Below are positions 22,286 to 30,741 of a stretch of DNA of 64,000 nt, one piece after another (the stretch's first letter is position 1; each line of letters opens with the position of its first letter). Where the stretch lies: the NCBI RefSeq assembly GCF_036010665.1, contig NZ_CP108581.1:7125501-7189500 (forward strand), given 5' to 3'. A model generated the notes under the pieces. That model saw nothing but the letters and a program-made list of their open reading frames with translations, was not told the origin of the DNA and searched no databases. The DNA is from Microbispora sp. NBC_01189. Its GTDB lineage: Bacteria; Actinomycetota; Actinomycetes; Streptosporangiales; Streptosporangiaceae. Both the position numbers and the translations under genes were made by a program.

Positions 22286-23223
22286 TGCAGGGCCCCCTTC
22301 AGACGACGGATCACGGCCTCGCGGGCGTCCGGCGGCCCGACCACCACGGCGTTGCGGCCGAGACTCGCCAGCCAGCCCGCCAGGCGCTCGGGGTCGGCGA
22401 AGGTCACCTCTGCCTCGTCCCACTCCGCCGGTCCGGTCCGTACGGCCTGGGCGGCGTGGCGCAGCCCGAGACAGGTCCCCTTGCGCACGCGCACCAGCGC
22501 GACCCGCTCCGTGGGCAGGTCCTGGTAGCCCACCATCGACCGCAGGTCGAGCCCCTCGGGGACGGTGAAGGCGCCCGGCCGCCCGAGCGTGGAGACGGCC
22601 CCGGTGATCCGGCTGAGGCGGAAGACCCGGGGCGCGCCGCGGTCACGGTCGTGGCCGACGAGATACCACCTGCCGCGCCGGCTGACGACGCCCCACGGCT
22701 CGACCGTGCGCCGCAGCACCGACTCGCTGCCGGCCGACCGGTAGTCGAACGTCACGGCCCGCCGGTCCCGCACGGCCTCCCACAGGGCCGGGAACGCCGG
22801 GTCGCGGGTGTCCACCCGCAGCTCCAGGGGGCTCTCCGGGAGGTCGGCGTGCACGCCCCCGGCCGTGAGCTTCAGCAGGGCTCCGCTGGCGGCCTCCGCC
22901 AGGCTGGCCCGCTGCCACACCTGGGCGGCCAGGCCGATGACGGCGGCCTCGTCCGGCTCCAGCGTGATCTCGGGCAGCTCGTAGGACTCGGGACTGATCC
23001 GGTAGCCGGGGTCGTCCTCCCACGGGTCCTTGTGGACCTCGATCGGGATGCCGATCTCGCGCAGTTCGTTCTTGTCGCGCTCGAACATGCGCTGGAAGGC
23101 CTCGTCGTTGTCCGGGTCGTACCCGGGCACGGCCTGCCGGATCTGCTCCGCGCTCAGCGGCCGCCGCGTCGCGAGCAGGCAGATCACCAGATTGAGCAGC
23201 CGCTCGGTCTTCCGCCGCGACAT
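22282..23223 (-). CDS. pafB: WYL-domain regulator PafB
   Basis: A 313-residue protein. It has an N-terminal winged helix (RKTERLLNLVICLLATRRPLSAEQIRQAV), a central WYL domain with RRTVEPWGVVSRRGRWYLVGHDRDRG, and a C-terminal WCX extension. It acts with PafC as a transcriptional activator of the DNA-damage response in actinobacteria. The WYL domain senses a ligand, reported elsewhere to be single-stranded DNA. The start ATG at 23223 lies close to the divergent DUF3866 gene, so the two share a short promoter interval. Confidence 0.93.
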   Translation of the reverse strand: MSRRKTERLLNLVICLLATRRPLSAEQIRQAVPGYDPDNDEAFQRMFERDKNELREIGIPIEVHKDPWEDDPGYRISPESYELPEITLEPDEAAVIGLAAQVWQRASLAEAASGALLKLTAGGVHADLPESPLELRVDTRDPAFPALWEAVRDRRAVTFDYRSAGSESVLRRTVEPWGVVSRRGRWYLVGHDRDRGAPRVFRLSRITGAVSTLGRPGAFTVPEGLDLRSMVGYQDLPTERVALVRVRKGTCLGLRHAAQAVRTGPAEWDEAEVTFADPERLAGWLASLGRNAVVVGPPDAREAVIRRLKGALQ

Positions 23224-23248
23224 CGGGCCTCCCTTCCGTCGGAAACGC

Positions 23249-23254
23249 TACCCT
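23249..23254 (+). promoter_or_regulatory. Probable -10 of the DUF3866 gene (leaderless)
   Basis: TACCCT lies 7 nt before the GTG start, with no ribosome site between them, as in other probable leaderless genes of this window. Confidence 0.4.
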
Positions 23255-23261
23255 TTCCGGC

Positions 23262-24341
23262 GTGATCAGATGGCGCAAGGGCGAGGTGGTGCGGGTTCGG
23301 CGCGAGTGGCCGGGGGCGGTGGAACTCGACGTCGCCGTCGCCGAAGGCGAGTGCCGGGCACTCGCCTATCCCCCGCTCGTCGGACGCCCTGAGGTGGGCG
23401 ACACCGTCCTGCTCAACACGACCGCCCTCGCCATGGGCCTCGGTACGGGAGGGTACGCCATGGTGGTGGCCGTCCCGGACCGTTTGCCGCAAGATCCTTC
23501 CGGCCCCGGCCATCTTGTGAAGGCACGCTACACCCCCCTGCAGGCCACCGTGCTCGGCGCGGACGAGCAGGGCTCCCCCCACCACGAGGCGCTGCGCGAG
23601 GCCGACTCCGTCGACGGCATGCCGGTCGTGGTCGCCGACCTGCACTCCGCGCTGCCGGCGATCCTGTGCGGTCTGTACGCGGCCTCCCCCGCGGGCTCCC
23701 CGGGGATCAGGGTGGCGTACGTGATGCAGGACGGCGGGGCTCTGCCGGCCTGGTTCTCCATGTCCTGCGCGAAGCTGCGGGAGGTGGAGTGGCTGTGCGG
23801 GGTCGTGACGACCGGCCAGTCGTTCGGCGGTGACGTCGAGGCGGTCACGCTGCACACCGGCCTTCTCGCGGCCCGCCACGTGCTCGGCGCCGACGTCGCG
23901 GTGGTGGCGCAGGGCCCGGGCAACCTCGGCACCGGCACCCGCTGGGGGTTCTCCGGCGTCGCCGCGGGCGAGGCGGTGAACGCCGCGGCCGTGCTGTCCG
24001 GGCGGCCGGTGGCCGCGCTCAGGGTGAGCGAGGGCGACCCGCGCGAGCGGCACGTCGGGGTGTCGCACCACTCGATCACCGCGTACGGCCGGGTGGCGCT
24101 GGCCCCGGCCCAGGTCGTCGTGCCCGACCTGCCCGGCGCGTTCGGGGCGGCCGTACGTGAGCAGGCCGCGGCCCTCGCCGGCCGGCACGAGATCGTCACG
24201 GTGCCGGTGGACGGCCTGCACGAGGCGCTGAAGGCGTCACCGGTGCGGCTCTCGACGATGGGCCGCGGCCTGGAGGAGGATCTCGCCTACTTCCTCACCT
24301 CCGCCGCCGCCGGGCGGCACGCCGCCTCGCTGCTCTCGTAG
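23262..24341 (+). CDS. DUF3866 family protein
   Basis: A 359-residue protein starting MIRWRKGEVVRVRREWPGA, the conserved opening of the DUF3866 family that accompanies pafBC in many actinobacteria. Other blocks are VVADLHSALPAILCGLYA, AYVMQDGGALPAWFS, VTTGQSFGGDVEAVTLHTGL and ERHVGVSHHSITAYGRVAL. The His/Asp/Gly-rich loops suggest an enzyme, but no activity is established. It is divergent from pafB, and its last 55 bp overlap the convergent DUF3291 gene. Confidence 0.88.
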   Translation: MIRWRKGEVVRVRREWPGAVELDVAVAEGECRALAYPPLVGRPEVGDTVLLNTTALAMGLGTGGYAMVVAVPDRLPQDPSGPGHLVKARYTPLQATVLGADEQGSPHHEALREADSVDGMPVVVADLHSALPAILCGLYAASPAGSPGIRVAYVMQDGGALPAWFSMSCAKLREVEWLCGVVTTGQSFGGDVEAVTLHTGLLAARHVLGADVAVVAQGPGNLGTGTRWGFSGVAAGEAVNAAAVLSGRPVAALRVSEGDPRERHVGVSHHSITAYGRVALAPAQVVVPDLPGAFGAAVREQAAALAGRHEIVTVPVDGLHEALKASPVRLSTMGRGLEEDLAYFLTSAAAGRHAASLLS

Positions 24342-24763
24342 AACTCACGGAACGTGAACGCCTCCGGGCCCGCCCCTTCGGCCCGGAGGACGCTCAGGCG
24401 CGCCATGGCCTCGTCGACCGCCGGAAGGTGACCCTCGGGCACCCACCACAGCACCATGTACGGCTCGGCCATCCGGTGGAACCACTCCCGGCGGCGCCGC
24501 ATCACCTCGAGGTGGGCGCTGCGATAGGCGAAGTTCCACAACGTCTCGCGCGACTCCCAGACCGAGAGGTTCACGAGCAGCAGTGATCCGTAATCGTGCT
24601 GGATCATGTCCGTGGGCAGATCGCCCTCCCGCATGCGCCAGACGAAGCCGGGCGCGGAGTCCGACACCTGGTAGATCGGTTCCAGGGCGGCGAGGAAGCC
24701 GGCCAGGGCGGGCGAGTCGAGGGGTTCCCGGAGATGGGCGACGTTCAGCTGGGCCAGATGCAT
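24287..24763 (-). CDS. DUF3291 family protein
   Basis: A 158-residue protein of the dimeric alpha-beta barrel-like DUF3291 family. Recognisable blocks are LAQLNVAHLREPLDSPALAGFL, SAPGFVWRM, LVNLSVWESRETLWNFAYRSAHLEVMRRRREWF and YMVLWWVPEGHLP. Function is unknown; relatives resemble small antibiotic-biosynthesis monooxygenases. The ATG at 24763 is preceded by TAGAAT-N6, so the transcript is probably leaderless. The C-terminus overlaps the convergent DUF3866 gene. Confidence 0.88.
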   Translation of the reverse strand: MHLAQLNVAHLREPLDSPALAGFLAALEPIYQVSDSAPGFVWRMREGDLPTDMIQHDYGSLLLVNLSVWESRETLWNFAYRSAHLEVMRRRREWFHRMAEPYMVLWWVPEGHLPAVDEAMARLSVLRAEGAGPEAFTFREFYESSEAACRPAAAEVRK

Positions 24764-24769
24764 GCCCTG

Positions 24770-24799
24770 ATTCTAAGTCAATCTTCATTGTTTTTAGAA
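24770..24799. promoter_or_regulatory. AT-rich promoter with inverted repeat upstream of DUF3291
   Basis: TTCTAA (24771-24776) and TTAGAA (24794-24799) form a perfect 6-bp inverted repeat with a 17-nt spacer. On the minus strand the inner arm overlaps the -10 TAGAAT (24770-24775), and the outer arm sits where the -35 should be. The adjacent winged-helix regulator is the obvious candidate to bind it. Confidence 0.45.
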
Positions 24800-24808
24800 G
24801 ATGCGGCC

Positions 24809-25495
24809 TCAGAAGGGGGCGGCCTTTTCTGCGGCGCCGGCCGGGCCGAAGGCGACGCAGCACTCCTCCGGGCGCGGGTCGAGCATCGCGGTGATCCCCG
24901 TCTCGCCCAGCCCGGCCAGCAGTCCCCGGCACAGCGCGAGGTTCATCGAGCACACGAGCACCGGATGACTCTCCGCCAGCACGTGGAAGGGACAGTTGCG
25001 CAGCCGGATCCGCCCGTCCTCCTCGTACGGCTCGTAGCCCCGCTCCCGCAGCACCTCCACGAGATCGCCGGCCTCGCCGGAGGCCGCTTCGGAGGCTGCT
25101 ACGGAAGCCAGGCGCTCCCCGGTCCGGCGGGCGGCCTCCTCGGCCTTCTCCTCGCCGCCCAGCAGGTCGACGGTCTCGGCCAGCACGAGCGCGAGCGTGC
25201 GGTAGTCGCGGGGCGGCAGGCTCACGGACCGCTCCTCGCGCGCCCGCCGGTAGACCTTGGCCGGGCGCCCGCTGCCCGGGCCCGTCCTGCCGGTGAGCCG
25301 CCGGAAGCCCGCCTCCAGCAGGCCCGACTCGACCAGCTTGTCGAGATGGAAGGCCGCCAGCGTGCGCTGTATCCCGACGGCCTCGGCCGCCTCGTTGCGG
25401 CCCACGTCCCGCCCCCGCTCGCTCACGAACCGGTACAGCGCCCGCCGCACCGGATCGGCCAGCGCGCTCATCGACTCCAGGTCGTCGCTCACCAC
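24809..25495 (-). CDS. ArsR-like winged-helix regulator with Cys cluster
   Basis: A 228-residue regulator. Its N-terminal winged helix (DPVRRALYRFVSERGRDVGRNEAAEAVGIQRTLAAFHLDKLVESGLL) matches predicted ArsR-family regulators of the COG2345 type. The C-terminal domain has RLRNCPFHVLAESHP, LVCSMNLALCRGLLAG and EECCVAF. This Cys/His set is reminiscent of SufR-like Fe-S or metal-sensing regulators, although the spacing differs from SufR. The start is GTG at 25495 or 25492, with no clear ribosome site. A TnpB element ends only ~17 bp upstream, so the original promoter may have been separated from the gene. Confidence 0.82.
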   Translation of the reverse strand: MVSDDLESMSALADPVRRALYRFVSERGRDVGRNEAAEAVGIQRTLAAFHLDKLVESGLLEAGFRRLTGRTGPGSGRPAKVYRRAREERSVSLPPRDYRTLALVLAETVDLLGGEEKAEEAARRTGERLASVAASEAASGEAGDLVEVLRERGYEPYEEDGRIRLRNCPFHVLAESHPVLVCSMNLALCRGLLAGLGETGITAMLDPRPEECCVAFGPAGAAEKAAPF

Positions 25496-25511
25496 AGCGG
25501 GAGTCTAGGTC

Positions 25512-25650
25512 TTGAACTCCTCCCCGGCCTGAAGGCCGGAGATTCTCCCGTCACGTCGCGGTCAGGCGGCGTGCGGGGGTTGACGCTTCGCGGACCGGGC
25601 AGCCCCGAGGTCTCCACGTCCTGACACCGCAGTTCCTGCGGCGTTGCGAA
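25512..25650 (-). ncRNA. Candidate omega-RNA / right end of the TnpB element
   Basis: Downstream of tnpB on the minus strand is the hairpin CCGGCC-TTCA-GGCCGG (25524-25539), then GGGGAGGAGTTCAA ending at 25512. This layout (hairpin then TTCAA) is characteristic of IS200/IS605 right ends, which also form the 3' end of the TnpB guide RNA scaffold. The guide would start at 25511 (GACCTAGACTCCCGCTGTGG) and run into the regulator's start codon. The 5' boundary is approximate and overlaps the tnpB coding end. Confidence 0.45.
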
Positions 25651-26819
25651 TGTTGATCGCGGCGTTGGTGTCGGCATGCCCGGCCCACCCGCACGCGGGA
25701 TTGACACAGGCGTACCTGATCCCGTCCCGGGCCGCCGGGTCGCGGTGGCCGCACCGGTGGCAGGTCTGTGACGTGCCCGGGGCGGGAACCTTCACCACCA
25801 GCCCGCCGCGATCACGGGTCTTGTACTCCAGCAGGGTGACCGTGCGGCCCCACGCCTGCCCGGTGATGGCGCGGTTCAGCCCGGCCTTCTGCCGCACGTT
25901 CCGGCCGGGGCGCTCGATCGTGCCGGTCGCGGAGCGGACCATGTTCGTGATCGTCAGGTCTTCCACCACGACCACACCGAAGGCGCGCGCGAGTTCGGTG
26001 GTCGTCTGGTGCTGCCAGTCGACGGCCCGGCGCTTGGCTGTCGCGCGGAGCCGGGCGATCCGGTCATAGGTGCGGGCCAGCCGTCTGGACGCAGGCCGGC
26101 CGGGAGAGCGAGTGCGGCGCTGGCGGGCCGAGGTCTTCTCCAGCCGGCGCAGGCGTTCCTTCTCGCCGTCGCGCAGCCAGGGCCCGTGCTCGCGCATGGT
26201 GCCGTCCGACAGGGCCAGGGCGACGGTGATCCCCCGGTCGACCCCTGCCACGGGGCCGGGGTGGGCGGCCGGGGCCGCCGCGACCACTGCTTCGGTGCGG
26301 AACACGATCTGCCAGCCGTAGGCGTCTTTGACCAGGCGGGCTCCGGTGATCCGCCCGGCCGGGCCGCCCCTGGTGACGCCGGGAAGATCCCTGGTCCACC
26401 GGAACCGCACCCGCCCGACCTTGGGCAGGTTGACCGCGCCCCACCGCCGGTTCAGCCGCGTGATGTTCAGGTCGCGGGCCTGCGGCACATCCACCGCCGG
26501 CCGGGACCGGGACCGGCTCTTGAACGTGGGCCGTCCAGCGGGGTGGGCGGGGTCGAAGAAGTTCGCCCACGCCTGCCGGTAGGTTCTCAGCACCGCTTGG
26601 GCCGCCCCGCCCCATCCAGTCGATCTCGCGGCGGGCCGCCCGGATCGCCGCGTCACAGTCCTTCACCGTCGCCAACCGGCCCTGCCGGAAGGTGCAGCAC
26701 TCGTGCAGCAGGTTCCACAGCGCGCGGGCCGTGTGCGCCTGACCGTCCAGCACCGCCACCTGGGCCGTGCTCAGGTCGAGACGCGCCACATGCGCACGCG
26801 CCTGCCTGGCCACCTCCAC
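25562..26819 (-). pseudogene. tnpB: TnpB (IS200/IS605 OrfB) RNA-guided nuclease, frameshifted
   Basis: The N-terminal part starts at 26819 (VARLDLSTAQVAVLDGQ, ARALWNLLHECCTF) and reads to about 26610. The rest continues in another frame (GGAAQAVLRTYRQAWANFFDP onward) to 25562. Removing one G from the G-run around 26607-26614 (C-run on the plus strand) joins them. The RuvC triad is otherwise intact: Asp in VAGVDRGITVAL, Glu in VVVEDLTITNM and Asp in HADTNAAINI. The zinc ribbon TCHRCGH...CVNPACGWAG is complete too. No tnpA is present, so the element could not move by itself. If not a sequencing error, the frameshift should abolish the nuclease. Confidence 0.85.
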
Positions 26820-27285
26820 ACCCGGATCGTCCCCCCGGGTTTACGCCACCGTGACGGAATCCACACCCTGAGTCACCCCTCGATCTGCGGCGCGGACGCC
26901 AACCGCACGGAAGGGCGTCTCGGAGCGGATCCCCAGCGAGATATACAGCGCTCCCGTCCGCTGGTACCCCGTGGAGCGGGCACTTCCGGGTGCGGCTGCC
27001 CCCTTGCCGCAAGCGTGGGCAACGCACCGCTCACGGTCCTCAAGCACTCCATCGACCCAGCGGAAACGACCCAGGTGAGCGGACAGTGTGCGCATCTCTC
27101 CCGCCAGGGCTTGACCCATGAGCTGACCTGTTCACGGGCGGAAGGCCAGGGCACACTCGCGCCCTGGCGGGCACTCCCGCGAGGGCCTTCACCCCCGGCG
27201 TGAACGCCGAGCACTGGCCCACAGGTCGGTAGGCTGCGGGTCACCCGCGGGCGGAGCGGCGCGGGCGGAGAACGGAGCGACACGC
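26820..27285. other. Intergenic stretch upstream of tnpB and of the chitosanase
   Basis: About 465 bp without a recognised gene. Part is probably the left end of the TnpB element. A minus-strand frame at 26841-27119 (92 codons, including YISLGIRSETPFRAVGVRAADRG) lies in the same phase as the tnpB N-terminus, separated by one stop. Its third codon positions are less GC-biased than those of neighbours, so I do not call it a gene. Near the plus-strand end, TAGGCT at 27230-27235 is a possible -10 for the chitosanase. Confidence 0.4.
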
Positions 27286-28161
27286 GTGACATCCCCCCTG
27301 ATCAGGCATGCCCTCCGGCGGGCGGCCCTGCTGCCGGCCCTCGCTGCCGTGGCGGCCGTCACCCCCGCGACGGCGGCGCCGGGCGCGCACGCGGCGTCCG
27401 GCCCAGGCGCGTCCCCCGGGCCCGCCCTGTCGATCACCGTACGGCCCGCGCCGACCGGCCTCACGGACGCGAGGAAGAAGGAGATCGCGATGGAGATCGT
27501 CTCCAGCGCGGAGAACTCCTCACTCGACTGGAAGGCGCAGTACGCGTACATCGAGGACATCGACGACGGGCGCGGCTACACGGGCGGGATCATCGGGTTC
27601 TGCTCCGGCACCGGCGACATGCTCGGCCTGGTCGAGGGCTACACCAGGCGCAGGCCCGGGAACGCGCTCGCCGGATATCTGCCGGCGCTGCGGAAGGTGA
27701 ACGGCACCGACTCGCACCGGGGACTCGGACCCGGCTTCGTGAAGGCCTGGCGCCACGCCGCGGCCGACCCGGTCTTCCGGCGGGCGCAGGACACCGAGCG
27801 CGACCGGGTCTACTTCGGCCCGGCCGTCGCGCGGGCCGAGGCCGACGGTCTGCGCGCCCTCGGCCAGTTCGTCTACTACGACGCGATGGTCATGCACGGT
27901 CCCGGCGCCGACCCGGTCAGCTTCGGCGGCATCCGCGGGACCGCCATGAGAAAGGCGAGGACTCCCGCCCAGGGCGGCGACGAGGTGACCTATCTCAACG
28001 CGTTCCTCGACGCCCGGAAAGCGGCGATGAAGACCGAGGAGGCGCACGCCGACACCAGCCGGGTCGACACGGCCCAGCGGGTGTTCCTCCGGAACGGCAA
28101 CCTCGACCTCGACCCTCCGCTGCGCTGGAAGGTCTACGGCGACGCCTACGAGATCAGCTGA
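27286..28161 (+). CDS. csn: Secreted GH46 chitosanase
   Basis: A 291-residue enzyme. The signal peptide (RHALRRAALLPALAAVAAVTPATA) has an RR pair that could suit either Sec or Tat export. The mature part begins GLTDARKKEIAMEIVSSAENSSLDW, with the catalytic Glu of the family in SSAENS. The catalytic Asp follows in YIEDIDDGRGYTGGIIGFCSGTGDM. C-terminal GH46 blocks such as FVYYDAMVMHGPG are present. It hydrolyses beta-1,4-linked glucosamine polymers outside the cell. It lies next to a TnpB element and could be a relatively recent cargo, though base composition is not obviously different. Confidence 0.95.
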   Translation: MTSPLIRHALRRAALLPALAAVAAVTPATAAPGAHAASGPGASPGPALSITVRPAPTGLTDARKKEIAMEIVSSAENSSLDWKAQYAYIEDIDDGRGYTGGIIGFCSGTGDMLGLVEGYTRRRPGNALAGYLPALRKVNGTDSHRGLGPGFVKAWRHAAADPVFRRAQDTERDRVYFGPAVARAEADGLRALGQFVYYDAMVMHGPGADPVSFGGIRGTAMRKARTPAQGGDEVTYLNAFLDARKAAMKTEEAHADTSRVDTAQRVFLRNGNLDLDPPLRWKVYGDAYEIS

Positions 28162-28236
28162 TCAGTCGCCCGCCGGCCGGGACCTGGCGGGACCGCCGGG
28201 CGCCTCCGGCGAGACGCGGAGACCCACGCGGCCTGC

Positions 28237-28259
28237 TCCCGCCCGGCGAGCGGGCGGGA
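28237..28259. terminator. Hairpin between chitosanase and FKBP gene
   Basis: TCCCGCCCG, loop GCGAG, CGGGCGGGA: a perfect 9-bp stem between two convergent genes, positioned to terminate either transcript. Confidence 0.6.
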
Positions 28260-28279
28260 CCGGGGCGGGTGCGACGCGG

Positions 28280-29242
28280 TCAGGCCGCGCCGAGGACGTC
28301 GACGACGAAGACGAGGGTGTCGGTGCCCTTGATGCCGCCCTGCTCGTTGCCCTTCTTGCCGTAGCCGAGGTCCGGCGGGATCGTCAGGAGCACGCGGCTG
28401 CCGACCGGGACGCCGGTCAGACCCTGCGCCCAGCCCTTGACGACCTGGTTGAGGGCGAACGTCGCGGGCTGGCCGCGGTCCCAGCTGGAGTCGAACTTCT
28501 TGTCGGTGCCCCAGATCTTGCCGACGTAGTGGGCGAGGACCGTCTGGTCGGCCTTCACCTCCGGGCCGCCGCCCTTGATCACGGTCTTGACCGTGAGCTT
28601 CTTCGGGGCCTTCTCGCTGGTCTTGGTGGTCAGCCCGGGACCCTTGTCGCCGGCGGAGTTGTCCAGCTTGACGCCGGTGACGTCCGGGTCGACCGCGGTG
28701 CCCTGGACCGACTTCAGCGCGGCCCCGACGACGTCGATGACCAGCACCTGGGAGGTGCTGTCGAAGTCCTGGCCCTGCTGCTTGGCCTGGGTGACCTGGT
28801 CGGCGGTGAGGTTGTCCTTGGCGACGACGGCCATCACCCGGCCGCCGGGCTTGGCGCCGATCAGCGCCTCGTGCAGCGCCTTGGGCAGCTGCGGGCTGAC
28901 CGTCACGAACTCCGACTTGCCCTGGTCGTAGTCGGAACCGGCCGCCTTGTTCTCCTTGCCGTCCCAGTTGTAGACCGTGACCTTCGCGGTGATGACATCG
29001 CCGTCCGCGGCGGGCGTCCCCTGGCCCTCGAGCACCTTGAGAGAGGCGGAGGTGAGAGGGGGCTTGCCAGAGGGGAAGGTCAGGGTCGGCTTCTGGCCGG
29101 CCTCACCGGTCACCTTGATGGCCGAGGCGGCCGCCTGGCCGCTGGAGGCGGGGCTCGCGGTGGACGCGCTCTTCTGCGCGGTTCCGCAGGCGGCGGCGAG
29201 CAGGAGAGGCAGGGCGGCGACGAGTGCCGTACGACGGCGCAT
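28280..29242 (-). CDS. FKBP-type peptidyl-prolyl isomerase lipoprotein
   Basis: A 320-residue protein starting at ATG 29242 with GAGGA 8 nt upstream. The signal peptide ends in a lipobox (LLLAAACG), so it is probably lipid-anchored outside the membrane. Residues ~45-160 form a degenerate FKBP-like domain. The C-terminal ~110 residues are a standard FKBP domain: VLAHYVGKIWGTDKKFDSSWDRG, FALNQVVKGWAQGLTGVPVGSRVLLTIPPDLGYG and DTLVFVVDVLG. It should catalyse prolyl isomerisation of exported proteins. FKBP genes beside pafA are a common actinobacterial arrangement. Confidence 0.93.
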   Translation of the reverse strand: MRRRTALVAALPLLLAAACGTAQKSASTASPASSGQAAASAIKVTGEAGQKPTLTFPSGKPPLTSASLKVLEGQGTPAADGDVITAKVTVYNWDGKENKAAGSDYDQGKSEFVTVSPQLPKALHEALIGAKPGGRVMAVVAKDNLTADQVTQAKQQGQDFDSTSQVLVIDVVGAALKSVQGTAVDPDVTGVKLDNSAGDKGPGLTTKTSEKAPKKLTVKTVIKGGGPEVKADQTVLAHYVGKIWGTDKKFDSSWDRGQPATFALNQVVKGWAQGLTGVPVGSRVLLTIPPDLGYGKKGNEQGGIKGTDTLVFVVDVLGAA

Positions 29243-29313
29243 ATGGGAATCCTCAAACAGACAGCGGGTCCGGGCCAGGCTACCCGAACCCGCCGTCAGC
29301 GCGGTGTAAGAGA

Positions 29314-30672
29314 TCACATACCCGCGATGAGCTTGTCGACCCTCTCGTCCACGCTGCGGAACGGGTCCTTGCACAGCACCGTCCGCTGAGCCTGGTCGTT
29401 GAGCTTCAGGTGGACCCAGTCAACGGTGAAGTCACGCCGCTTCTCCTGCGCCTTGCGGATGAACTCTCCGCGCAGCTTGGCCCGCGTGGTCTGCGGCGGA
29501 ACCGATTTGGCCTCGAAGATCCGGACGTCGTCGGCCACCCTCTCGACCGCTCCCCTCTTCTGCAGGAGGTAGAACAGGCCGCGCTTGCGGTGGACGTCGT
29601 GGTAGGCGAGGTCGAGCTGCGCCACCCTGGGCGAGGACAGCGGCAGGTCGTACTTCTGCCTGTAACGTTCAATCATCTGGTACTTGGTGACCCAGTCGAT
29701 CTCTCGTGCGACGAGGTCGAGGTCGCCGGTCTCGACCGCGCGCAGCGTGCGTTCCCACAGCTCCAGCACCCGCTTGGCGATCTCGTCCCCGCCTCGGCGG
29801 TCGACGAAGTCGCGCGCCTTGGTGAGGTACTCCTGCTGGATCTCCAGGGACGACGCCTCCCTGCCGTTGGCCAGGCGCACCCGGCGCCGCCCGGTCATGT
29901 CGTGGGACACCTCCCGGATCGCCCTGATCGGGTTCTCCAGGGACAGGTCCCGCATCACGATTCCGGCCTCGATCATGCGCAGCACCAGGTCGGTGGCGCC
30001 GACCTTGAGCAGCATCGTGGTCTCGCTCATGTTCGAGTCGCCCACGATGACGTGCAGGCGGCGGAACCGCTCGGCGTCCGCGTGCGGCTCGTCGCGGGTG
30101 TTGATGATCGGCCGGGACCGGGTGGTCGCCGAGGAGACGCCCTCCCAGATGTGCTCGGCCCGCTGGGAGACGCAGTAGACGGCTCCGCGCGGGGTCTGCA
30201 GCACCTTGCCCGCGCCGCAGATGATCTGCCGCGTCACCAGGTAAGGGATCAGGACGTCGGCCAGCCGCCCGAACTCCCCGTGCCGGCCCACGAGGTAGTT
30301 CTCGTGGCAGCCGTAGGAGTTGCCGGCCGAGTCGGTGTTGTTCTTGAACAGGTAAATGTCTCCCGCGATGCCCTCCTCGCGGAGCCGCTTCTCGGCGTCC
30401 ACGAGGAGACCCTCAAGAATCCGCTCCCCCGCCTTGTCGTGGGTCACCAGCTCCACGACGTTGTCACACTCGGGGGTGGCGTACTCGGGATGGCTGCCCA
30501 CGTCCAGGTAGAGACGTGCGCCGTTGCGCAGGAAGACGTTGCTCGATCGGCCCCAGGACACCACTCGCCGGAACAGGTACCGCGCCACCTCGTCCGGCGA
30601 CAGCCTCCGCTGCCCGCGGAACGTACAGGTGACGCCGTACTCGTTCTCCAGCCCGAATATGCGTCGATCCAT
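29314..30672 (-). CDS. pafA: Pup-protein ligase PafA
   Basis: A ~452-residue enzyme that joins the C-terminal glutamate of Pup to substrate lysines, using ATP. Motifs typical of PafA are [56 protein letters not shown] (catalytic Asp and Glu), [32 protein letters not shown] and [24 protein letters not shown]. It lacks the insertion loop seen in Dop. ATG 30672 is preferred over the adjacent GTG because TAGGGT-N6 precedes it. The gene lies downstream of a lipoprotein gene and upstream of the FKBP gene on the same strand. Confidence 0.97.
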   Translation of the reverse strand: MDRRIFGLENEYGVTCTFRGQRRLSPDEVARYLFRRVVSWGRSSNVFLRNGARLYLDVGSHPEYATPECDNVVELVTHDKAGERILEGLLVDAEKRLREEGIAGDIYLFKNNTDSAGNSYGCHENYLVGRHGEFGRLADVLIPYLVTRQIICGAGKVLQTPRGAVYCVSQRAEHIWEGVSSATTRSRPIINTRDEPHADAERFRRLHVIVGDSNMSETTMLLKVGATDLVLRMIEAGIVMRDLSLENPIRAIREVSHDMTGRRRVRLANGREASSLEIQQEYLTKARDFVDRRGGDEIAKRVLELWERTLRAVETGDLDLVAREIDWVTKYQMIERYRQKYDLPLSSPRVAQLDLAYHDVHRKRGLFYLLQKRGAVERVADDVRIFEAKSVPPQTTRAKLRGEFIRKAQEKRRDFTVDWVHLKLNDQAQRTVLCKDPFRSVDERVDKLIAGM

Positions 30673-30678
30673 CACCTC

Positions 30679-30684
30679 ACCCTA
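30679..30684 (-). promoter_or_regulatory. Probable -10 of pafA (leaderless)
   Basis: TAGGGT on the minus strand ends 6 nt before the pafA ATG. GGTGAGG in the same stretch could instead act as a ribosome site if transcription starts further upstream. Confidence 0.45.
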
Positions 30685-30741
30685 TTCCCCGGAACCGGCG
30701 GCCGAACAGTGATCAGGCGGGGGAATGCGGCGGCGACGGCC

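Noticed and set aside
26841-27119. 92-codon minus-strand frame upstream of tnpB
   Set aside because: No ribosome site, third-position bias unlike real genes here, and no recognised family. More likely the left part of the TnpB element.
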